9,237 nt of DNA from Tannerellaceae bacterium (GTDB taxonomy: Bacteria > Bacteroidota > Bacteroidia > Bacteroidales > Tannerellaceae). A program made the translations under genes and the position numbers. Numbering within the stretch: the first letter of the stretch is position 1; each line of letters opens with the position of its first letter. Positions 1-5,912 of this stretch are shown in pieces. The notes under the pieces are model-generated. The model worked only from the letters and a program-made list of their open reading frames with translations, had not been told where the DNA came from and searched no databases. The stretch covers positions 1 to 9,237 of the forward strand of contig JAJBTP010000057.1 of the NCBI GenBank assembly GCA_020860805.1. Reading direction: 5' to 3'.

Positions 1-551
1 GTATCACCTATGGCTAAAGTTTCGGAGGGATGGACATCTATTTCTTTACAAAGAGTAAGGAGGCCGTTTCGCTTGCTTGCTTCCGGGTGAGTGAGGGTAA
101 GTAAGCGGCCTTTGGTAAAAATACGGTAATTGTTTTCTTTCACCAGGTATTCCTTTAATGTTTGGGTTACATCTATAGAAGGAGTGGTAAGTGTATATTT
201 ATAAATAGTTTTACCGGCTTTGTAAGTCTTTATCCGTATATCCGCCCGGGTGATTTCCGGAATGGTAGAGATAGGAATATAGGTGTGACTATCTTTATGG
301 ATAAGATGTCCGCCGTCTGCATATACACCTCCCTGAAATAGAGAAAAAAGATCACCTAATCTCTTTTTGGCATACGAAACCGGAAGAGCAGTTGCCAGAA
401 AAAGTGGTATGCGTTCAGCCAGTTGCTGAAGGGCTATCCGGTAGCTATCCGGAATTACTTTTTCTTTTGTTACGAGGGTTCCGTCAATATCAAAGAAAGC
501 CGCTTTAACCGGATGTCTGACTGGTATTCGCCAAAGGTTATTTTGTTGCAT
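1..551 (-). CDS. HAD-superfamily (Cof/IIB-like) phosphatase domain, C-terminal part of the radical SAM fusion; partial
   Basis: HAD phosphatases hydrolyse phosphate esters through an aspartyl-phosphate intermediate. Motif I is visible as FFDIDGTLV, with nucleophile D297 and acid/base D299 in the restored fusion. An LFLATA segment sits at the motif II position. A cap-like insert follows, with YADGGHLI near its start. The motif III/IV region ends in AIGD just before the window edge, so only the final motif IV residues and the C-terminus are missing. The order and the insert position suit the Cof-type IIB group. No stop codon separates it from the upstream SPASM-like region, so I read it as a fusion domain. 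The ATG at 551 could instead start a separate protein, and it would be the only way to make the phosphatase if the upstream frameshift is a true lesion. The substrate cannot be told from the sequence. Confidence 0.7.
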   Translation of the reverse strand, partial: MQQNNLWRIPVRHPVKAAFFDIDGTLVTKEKVIPDSYRIALQQLAERIPLFLATALPVSYAKKRLGDLFSLFQGGVYADGGHLIHKDSHTYIPISTIPEITRADIRIKTYKAGKTIYKYTLTTPSIDVTQTLKEYLVKENNYRIFTKGRLLTLTHPEASKRNGLLTLCKEIDVHPSETLAIGD

Positions 552-1378
552 ATAAGTTTGTATTCCGCTGGTATTCAGATGGCAATAAGCAATATAGCAA
601 TCACATCTTTTTCTACCACAATCAGAAAAATTGTTCCAGGTTTGCTGATAGATATTTCCTACTTTCACCCGGCTACGGGGACACGGATAACAATCTCCTC
701 CGGCATCTATAAAAACAGAAGTTTTACCACCACTACATTTTTTCCAGTCCGGCGAGGTAATTCCCTTTTCATAGGTAAAGAGTGGATCTATGGCTTCGAA
801 TTGTTTTTTTCATCTGCTGTTAGTTTCCGTTTCAATCCCTCCATAGCATTTATAAACAAATAAATATCCGGAGGGAGAGTTTTACGTAATCTGGTAATCA
901 GGGGTAATTGTTCCGGATTGCCTACTATTCCAGTGCTTAATTCAATCCCGGCCTGTTTGAGTTGGATAACTTTCCGGGTGAAGGTTTCTATGGTAGTCAT
1001 TTCCGGATGAAAGGTGGCCCAGAGCTTTATTTTGGAAGGAGTAACCTGTTGTTGTTCCATGGTTTGAAGGAAGGAAGATACGGAAAAAGAGAGATTCGTC
1101 TGGCATCCTATACCGCTTACATGCGATAAACCGGCCAGATGAATGAGTCCTTCCCGGTAATAGCTGTGTATCAAAGCTTCTCCATAAGGAATAAGCATGA
1201 GGCATAACGGCCGGGTTTGTTTGGCCATGGTATCACAAAATTGTTGAAAAAGCCGTTGGTCTTCCTGAACAGAGTGTTGGTTATTTTTCCTGCCAAATGG
1301 GCAATAAGAACAGGTATAGTTGCAACTATCCAGTTTACCTCTATACCATATCGAATCAATTGTTTCCCATCCATTCAT
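1..1378 (-). pseudogene. STM4011-like radical SAM protein with SPASM-like region fused to a HAD phosphatase; apparent -1 frameshift; partial at left edge
   Basis: Radical SAM enzymes use a [4Fe-4S] cluster and S-adenosylmethionine to start radical chemistry; the substrate here is unknown. The ATG at 1378 overlaps the upstream stop as ATGA. The cluster motif is C19-x3-C23-x2-C26. The first frame stops at 788 after 196 residues. One base back, at an A7 tract (804-810), the frame stays open to the window edge, giving about 459 visible residues. After the shift comes a cysteine-rich SPASM-like region (C215, C230, C233, C254, C259, C261, C266, restored numbering), which in this superfamily binds auxiliary clusters or substrate. 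A HAD domain follows from about residue 290. The coding sense of both frames shows this was one gene. The 196-residue product would lack the SPASM-like region and phosphatase. Frameshift mutation, homopolymer sequencing error and recoding are all possible; the type 'pseudogene' reflects the frame break only. The family name rests on operon order and domain content recalled without a search. Confidence 0.75.
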
Positions 1379-2667
1379 AGTTCCCGGTAATACTCTTTTT
1401 CGTTATAGGTAGTCATTAATTCCCGGATAGCGGGCGAAATAAACAGTTGCCCTATATAATCAGACCACGCCATTCCTTTAGGAGTAAGTTTTATATATCC
1501 CTCTTTTTCTGCTATATATTCTTTTTCTTTCAAATGGGTAAATTCTGCTACTTCCTCCGGTGAACCAAACCTTTCTTTATATTCAGTCCGGTTAATTCCT
1601 CTGTAATAAAGCAGATTTTTAATGATAAAGCGTCTTTTTTGTTCCTCTTTACTCAGACAGATGCCATGCGTAATATGGGTAAAATCCGTTGTTGTAATAT
1701 ATGCTTCTAAAATCCGGCTGATACCGCCGGGATGCACTGCATATGGAGTTGCTGTATGAATATTCCCTAAGTAACTTCTACCCCCACAACCACAGGATAT
1801 TATGGTTTCATCCCCACAGGAATATTCCAGGTCAACTGTCTGATTTCTGACAAACCGCCGCATAGAGGTTTGCCGGAAACCCTGTTGGAGTAATAATTCC
1901 TGTACGGTGTAATATAACTGCATATAGGTGGCATCATTTGCCCGTTTTTGTATGGTGGTTCCCGAACGGACATACAGAGGATAGATAAAAAGTTCTGTCG
2001 GATTATATTGCAGAGCTGTTTCGATGGATTTTGTAAGACTTTGCGGGGTTTGTCCTTCTATACCGTAAATTAAATCGATATTGAATTGTGGAAAGTTTGC
2101 TTCCCTGATCTTTTCCAGGGCCCTGAAAGAATCCTGTAAGGATATGCTTCGCTGGAGTTGCTTTAGCTCTTCCGGTTGAAAACTTTGGATACCAATGCTG
2201 ATGCGTTCGACTCCCCGGTTACGTAAAAATTGCAAGGTTTCACCGGTAGTCTGATCAGGTGAGGTTTCTATAGAGGTAAATATATTTGCCGGGGTGACCC
2301 CAAAAATGGCAGCACTATCCAGAACCTTTTCTATTTGTGGAACTGTGAGCAGAAGAGGAGTTCCTCCACCTATCGCAAAAGAGTTAAAGTGAATTCTTCC
2401 GGTTAGTGCTGCTATTTGTTCTGCTTCTCTCCTTAAAGCATTCAGATAATTTTCGATTAACTCACCGGAGCAACCGGCTTTTGAGAAGAGGTTACAATAC
2501 CCGCATTTCCGGCGGCAAAATGGGATATGGAAATAAAGAGAAGCCTCCTGGCCGGCCTGTTCATTCAATATCTTTCCTAAATCAATAGGTCCCTTAAAAT
2601 TCCGGTAGGCTGTTTTATGAGGATATCCATACATATATTGTATATAAGGAGAAGGATTTAATTTCAT
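1375..2667 (-). CDS. STM4012-like, HemW/HemN-type radical SAM protein
   Basis: Intact, 430 residues. The radical SAM cluster motif is C51-x3-C55-x2-C58, followed by the SAM-binding GGGTP at 100-104 and later core strands (IETSPD, GIQSFQ, NIDLIYG). This arrangement is typical of the HemW/HemN (coproporphyrinogen oxidase-like) branch. The C-terminal half contains SCGCGGRSYLGN and a winged-helix-like end (KLTPKG), as in HemN_C proteins. The N-terminal YPHKTAYR motif and the gene's place in the operon point to the STM4012 family rather than true HemW, so a role in heme metabolism should not be assumed. The start overlaps the STM4013-like stop as ATGA (2664-2667) and the end overlaps the next start as ATGA (1375-1378), indicating coupled translation. 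If the frameshift upstream in the STM4013-like gene is real, ribosomes would stop about 490 bases before this start and coupling would be lost. Confidence 0.85.
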   Translation of the reverse strand: MKLNPSPYIQYMYGYPHKTAYRNFKGPIDLGKILNEQAGQEASLYFHIPFCRRKCGYCNLFSKAGCSGELIENYLNALRREAEQIAALTGRIHFNSFAIGGGTPLLLTVPQIEKVLDSAAIFGVTPANIFTSIETSPDQTTGETLQFLRNRGVERISIGIQSFQPEELKQLQRSISLQDSFRALEKIREANFPQFNIDLIYGIEGQTPQSLTKSIETALQYNPTELFIYPLYVRSGTTIQKRANDATYMQLYYTVQELLLQQGFRQTSMRRFVRNQTVDLEYSCGDETIISCGCGGRSYLGNIHTATPYAVHPGGISRILEAYITTTDFTHITHGICLSKEEQKRRFIIKNLLYYRGINRTEYKERFGSPEEVAEFTHLKEKEYIAEKEGYIKLTPKGMAWSDYIGQLFISPAIRELMTTYNEKEYYREL

Positions 2668-3463
2668 ACAGTATCGAGTATAAAGTGTTTATAAGGCACT
2701 GTATAAACTACTTCGTGTGCCATACAATGATTTTCATATCCTTCTTCTCCATAACAGGTTCCATGATCAGAAAAGGCAATCACTAACGGTTTGCTTCGTT
2801 TCCGGAAGGCTTCCAATAAACGGAGTAGTTGACTGTCCACATACCGGAAGGCTGCCGCATGGCTTTCCTTATCGTCTTTCTGTTTTCCTTCTATATAATG
2901 ACAATTGGGATAATGTATAGCCGAGAAATTGATATACATAAAGATACGTTGCTCATCCGGATATGCCTGTAGTTTTTGGATAGCAAAGTTAATCTGTTTT
3001 CTTGTGCTCTCTTTTTCCGGACAACCGAAGGAGGTGCGCCAGTAACTTTTCTTAAAATAGGAGGGAAAAACGTTTCCGATCGCATTTCTTTTACTAAAGA
3101 AATGTACGCCTCCGATACAAATGGTTTCATATCCCTGGTTGGCAAGACTTTCTACAAAGGTTGCTTCTGTATAAGTATAACAGCCTTCCGGACCTGTACG
3201 TCCGGTACCTGCCCGTTCAGGAAAGAAAAGAGCATGGCGGTCACATATTTTATCCGGTTCCACGGGTGAGGGAAAAAGCCGGCAAAAATAGCGAAGTGAG
3301 ACGGATAGGTAAAGGTCCCGGGTGCATGCCGTTTTTCCCATTTTCCTCCGTATTTACTGATTACGGGAGTACCTCCCTTTATTTCTTCTTCTATGCAAAC
3401 ATCATAACGAAGAGTATCAAAACAGAGCATCAGGATGTCCTGTTTACCAATCACTTCATTCAT
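2664..3463 (-). pseudogene. STM4013/SEN3800-like sulfatase/alkaline-phosphatase-fold hydrolase, apparent -1 frameshift
   Basis: Restored product about 266 residues. The first frame carries the metal-site strand DILMLCFDTLRYD (D16) and the nucleophile loop GTFTYPSHFAIFAG, where T52 occupies the place of the sulfatase formylglycine Cys/Ser. A Thr there is seen in phosphatase and phosphomutase relatives and suggests a phospho-ester rather than sulfate-ester substrate. The second frame carries the rest, including the metal ligands S-D233-H234-G and a final HEVVYTVPY segment. The first frame stops at 3152 and the second is open from upstream of the shift to 2664. The join falls at about 3269-3277, where GFFPHP becomes GFFPSPVEP. 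I chose the ATG at 3463 because it makes the same ATGA overlap with the upstream stop as the other junctions; an in-frame ATG at 3478 is possible. Neighbours identify it as the hydrolase of an STM4011-4015-type operon. No signal peptide is seen, so it is probably cytoplasmic. Confidence 0.75.
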
Positions 3464-4452
3464 ATTGATTTTACCCATGCTGTCAGTTGATTCTTATAGA
3501 TCCTGTTTTCATTAAATATATCTTCATAAATATGATCTCCTTGTCCGTTTACTTCAATAATATACGGCTGGCTATTATCTTTCCGGAGAAGTACATCTAC
3601 TCCTCCGTAATACAGGTCCGTTTGTTGAACTGCCTGGGTACTTATCCGGTAGATGTCTTTTTTCAGTTCCTCAGGCAGGTTAAGCGTCGCAAAAGAATGT
3701 GCCCTATTGTTCAGATGTAGATTGGTGATGGTTCCTTTACTACACCGGACTACAATATGTTCTACAGTTCCTACACGGCATACCACCCGTAAATCATATG
3801 TTTCGTTATTTACCTTTTCTTTGGGAATCCATTGTTCTGCCAGTGCCCCACATTGACAAACAGTATCTACTAAGTCTTTGATTCCGGATAGGTCTGTCCA
3901 TCTCCGGATTCGTTTAGTGTTTCTTACTATTCCTGCATCAATATTCAGGGGAGTATATACAATCCATTCTCCTGAAACCGGATGACGCCGGATAGCCATT
4001 ATACCTCCCGCCCCGGAACCAAAACGAGGTTTCAGGAAAAGGGAAGATATACGGCCTGTAGAGAGAAAAGTTTCCAATTCGTCAAAACAACTTACCTCTT
4101 CCAACAAAACGGGAGTAACCGGTAATCCGGTAAGGTATCGTTTCGCTTCTACTTTATCAAGTGTTCGAAGGATGGCTTCCGGTTGGTTCAAAAAAGTAAC
4201 CGTTTGTACCGGGATGGAGGCTATTTCTTTGAGTAGCGTTATATATGAGGTACATAGCGCATGATAGGCAAGTAATCCTGTTTCCCGGTAAACCGGCGGC
4301 TCCAGTTTTATAAATAATTGTTTTTGCTCACGGATTGCTTCGGTGAGTTCCTCATAGGTTATAAAACGAATCGTTTCTCCAACCAACTTTCCTGCCTGAA
4401 TGAAATATTCTGTACGGCGGGAGGGCTGGTTGGATACAACACATATGTTCAT
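3460..4452 (-). CDS. STM4014-like ATP-grasp family protein
   Basis: Intact, 330 residues. ATP-grasp enzymes join a carboxylate to an amine or other nucleophile through an acylphosphate made from ATP. The middle contains the ATP-binding strand and glycine loop KPRFGSGAGG (141-150). The catalytic end shows YDLRVVCR with D220 and R222, then GGVDVLL (D286) and the metal-binding IIEVNGQGDH with E300 and N302. This order is standard for the fold. The N-terminal 90 residues form a preATP-grasp-like domain (MNICVVSNQ start). It begins directly after the upstream stop (TAAATG) and its own stop overlaps the next gene as ATGA, so it is in the same transcript. The ligation partner is unknown. Relatives include RimK-like amino-acid ligases, but I see nothing that fixes the substrate. 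The STM4014 family name rests on fold plus gene order. Confidence 0.82.
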   Translation of the reverse strand: MNICVVSNQPSRRTEYFIQAGKLVGETIRFITYEELTEAIREQKQLFIKLEPPVYRETGLLAYHALCTSYITLLKEIASIPVQTVTFLNQPEAILRTLDKVEAKRYLTGLPVTPVLLEEVSCFDELETFLSTGRISSLFLKPRFGSGAGGIMAIRRHPVSGEWIVYTPLNIDAGIVRNTKRIRRWTDLSGIKDLVDTVCQCGALAEQWIPKEKVNNETYDLRVVCRVGTVEHIVVRCSKGTITNLHLNNRAHSFATLNLPEELKKDIYRISTQAVQQTDLYYGGVDVLLRKDNSQPYIIEVNGQGDHIYEDIFNENRIYKNQLTAWVKSI

Positions 4453-5532
4453 TTATTCTGTAATCATTGGGAAGTAGTCTTCCGGATCCTCATCAACATC
4501 TGCGCCATCTGTATCTACATCTACTTTAACCGGTAGTTTTTTCAATTCGGCCTGTATTTCTTCTGACATGAAGTTGTAATGCATATCAATAAATTTCAGG
4601 TGTTTAATTTTTTCTACATTATCCAACAGTAACCGGCCACCTTTATCAGTTAATACACCGCAGGAAATATCCATGGTTTCCAGTTGTGGCAGAATATCCG
4701 ATTCCATAAAGAACGTTACCACTTCATCTTCTTCATGTGCGTTGACTATGCCCAGATAAGTTAATTTAGGAAATTTTTCTTTAGAGAAAAGAGGTTTCAC
4801 TACGTTAATATCTCCTTCCCAACCGTAATTTTCATCTCCCAGATAAAGAATGAGTTTCTCAAGATTGGGTAAATCCGAACCGATGATATCTTCTATGACG
4901 CTGGTGGGCATACCTCCACTGATTATTTCCAGCGAAGTAAGGGTAAGACGAGCCTTTTTTCCTATGCTTAAACTGTTAGTTCCTTTAATTTTGAGTGTTT
5001 TTAACCGTGGAAAGCAATCCAGTAATTCGGATAGGTCACATTGTTCAATCCAGGAAATTTCCTGGTCTTCCATATCAATATCTCCCCAGAAAAGCTCTTC
5101 AATTTGTGCAAACTTTTCTTTATTAGCGATAATACCCTGTACTAACTCTGAACAATCTCCACTCTCAAAATCCCAGGTACCGATAACCAGTGATTTGAGT
5201 TCCGGTAATTTTTTATCTTTTAGTATTTTATCCAGTAAATCTTTTTGTGTTTTACCATTGTCATAGTCATCATATGTAAGACCATATTTTTTGACTTCTA
5301 CTTTCATACTTTTAGCCGTATCTTCCTGTGTTTCCACATAGCCTTTTTTGGTCTTTTCTGAGATAAGCTTTTCTGCCTGTTTCTGTGCCTTCTCTTCTGA
5401 GTCGAAGGTTTTTACCTGTGTCTGGCCGTCTGTTCCCAGTTTTCCATAATTAACAGTAATATTAACACCTTCCACACCAATACTCCAAAACTTTTGTGAT
5501 TTGAAATCCTGAAATACAAATACTCTTTTCAT
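4453..5532 (-). CDS. STM4015-like WGR-domain plus leucine-rich-repeat protein (MolR-like)
   Basis: Intact, 359 residues, first gene of the operon. Residues 1-68 form a WGR domain: FWSI at 15-18, the signature region YGKLGT at 29-34 (usual form WGRIGT), then the FDS-x-EKA helix and KGYVE. WGR domains occur in PARPs, where they contact DNA, and in bacterial MolR-type proteins. A charged linker (69-115) leads to degenerate leucine-rich repeats: FPRLKTLKI (174), LTSLEII (198), LPNLEKLIL (221), FPKLTYLGI (254), LPQLETMDI (281) and IKHLKFIDM (309). LRRs usually bind proteins. The tail (337-352) is strongly acidic. No catalytic motif is seen, so an adaptor, sensor or substrate role for the operon's enzymes is likely but inferred. 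The ATG at 5532 follows an A/T-rich leader without a Shine-Dalgarno, as is usual in Bacteroidota. CCGG tetranucleotides are much rarer here than in the neighbouring genes. Confidence 0.82.
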   Translation of the reverse strand: MKRVFVFQDFKSQKFWSIGVEGVNITVNYGKLGTDGQTQVKTFDSEEKAQKQAEKLISEKTKKGYVETQEDTAKSMKVEVKKYGLTYDDYDNGKTQKDLLDKILKDKKLPELKSLVIGTWDFESGDCSELVQGIIANKEKFAQIEELFWGDIDMEDQEISWIEQCDLSELLDCFPRLKTLKIKGTNSLSIGKKARLTLTSLEIISGGMPTSVIEDIIGSDLPNLEKLILYLGDENYGWEGDINVVKPLFSKEKFPKLTYLGIVNAHEEDEVVTFFMESDILPQLETMDISCGVLTDKGGRLLLDNVEKIKHLKFIDMHYNFMSEEIQAELKKLPVKVDVDTDGADVDEDPEDYFPMITE

Positions 5533-5578
5533 ATTAATTCTTTTTGTTTATAAAATAGTATTATTGTTAGTTGTATGG

Positions 5579-5586
5579 TAAAGATA
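5579..5586 (-). promoter_or_regulatory. Possible Bacteroidota -7 element for the operon
   Basis: On the minus strand this reads TATCTTTA, close to the Bacteroidota -7 consensus TAnnTTTG, and lies about 47 bases before the ATG of the WGR-LRR gene. The -33 region about 20 bases upstream has only a weak GTTA instead of TTTG. It is the best promoter candidate in the gap, but it is weak. Confidence 0.3.
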
Positions 5587-5715
5587 TAACTTATTTCAAT
5601 GTGAGATAACTTTTATTGTAGTTTGTTTATCTGCTCCCTTACTCATAAATTCAATCTCCCTTATACATCAATTGTAATTCTCCAAAGACAAAACTTACTT
5701 TCTTGTATCTCGCAT

Positions 5716-5829
5716 GTTATTTTCACTCAGGTGGAACACCTGTTTCACCCGGATGGAACAGGTGTTCCACCTAAGTGGGTCAGCTGTTCCATCCGGGTGA
5801 AAATGATGTGGAACGCATGAGAAAATAAC
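5716..5829. repeat. Outer 9-bp inverted repeat and CGCATG direct repeats flanking the palindrome
   Basis: GTTATTTTC at 5716-5724 is the exact reverse complement of GAAAATAAC at 5821-5829. CGCATG appears in direct orientation at 5711-5716 and 5814-5819, on either side of the palindromic block. The direct copies could be a target-site duplication of a small inserted element, or chance; they do not border clean terminal inverted repeats. Confidence 0.55.
5719..5804. repeat. 86-base imperfect palindrome of four 18-base half-sites (F-F-R-R)
   Basis: The half-site TTTCACCCGGATGGAACA occurs at 5743-5760 and, exactly, in reverse at 5785-5802. A variant TTTCACTCAGGTGGAACA lies at 5721-5738 and a looser reverse copy at 5763-5780 (14 of 18 match the first variant). 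Successive same-strand copies are spaced 22 bases apart. Two perfect stems result: 5729-5744 with 5757-5772 (16 bp, 12-base loop) and 5743-5761 with 5784-5802 (19 bp, 22-base loop). They share bases, so only one can form at a time. The whole block is also an imperfect palindrome centred between 5761 and 5762. It could be a REP/MITE-like element, an RNA structure stabilising the mfd 3' end, or a multi-site operator. No U-run follows on either strand, so a classical terminator is not supported. Confidence 0.85.
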
Positions 5830-5912
5830 CCTTTATATAGGATACATAAAGCTTTTCCCATCAGAAGATTGAATTTTCTATTAGTAAAGCTGAAAAAGCC
5901 ATCTTAAATGTA

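Larger units (their letters stand above)
5533..5912. other. Intergenic region between mfd and the STM4015-4011-like operon
   Basis: Both flanking genes are on the minus strand, so this is downstream of mfd and upstream of the operon. It holds the inverted-repeat cluster (5716-5829) in its middle and a possible promoter near the operon start. Bases 5830-5912, just after the mfd stop, show no convincing terminator hairpin with a U-run. The only minus-strand open frame of note is 16 codons long (5596-5646), too short to call. The long plus-strand frame across this region runs through the repeats and lacks any protein-like pattern. Confidence 0.7.

Noticed and set aside
423..863. A 146-codon plus-strand open frame overlapping the radical SAM/HAD gene.
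   Set aside because: It is antisense to a region whose minus-strand frame shows clear SPASM-like cysteines and a HAD motif, so it is a shadow.
1375..2667. Annotation of the radical SAM gene as coproporphyrinogen III oxidase or HemW.
   Set aside because: The similarity is at the level of the radical SAM core and HemN-like C-terminus. The operon context and the N-terminal YPHKTAYR motif point to the STM4012 family, and no heme gene is nearby.
3188..3205. A 6-bp perfect hairpin (CCGGAC/GTCCGG) downstream of the hydrolase frameshift site, considered as a stimulator of recoding.
   Set aside because: It lies about 64 bases beyond the heptamer, far outside the usual 5-10 base spacing, and short CCGG-based palindromes are common in this sequence.
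5596..5646. A 16-codon minus-strand open frame (MSKGADKQTTIKVISH) just upstream of the operon, a conceivable precursor or leader peptide.
   Set aside because: It is too short to distinguish from chance, has no Cys or other typical radical SAM peptide target pattern, and has no independent support. Conservation in related genomes would be needed.
5623..5820. A plus-strand open frame of 65 codons across the intergenic region.
   Set aside because: It is made largely from the inverted-repeat units, resembles no protein family, and is on the strand opposite to all real genes.
5830..5912. A search for a rho-independent terminator directly after mfd.
   Set aside because: Only short AT-rich stretches and weak GCT/AGC pairings are present, with no stable stem followed by a U-run.
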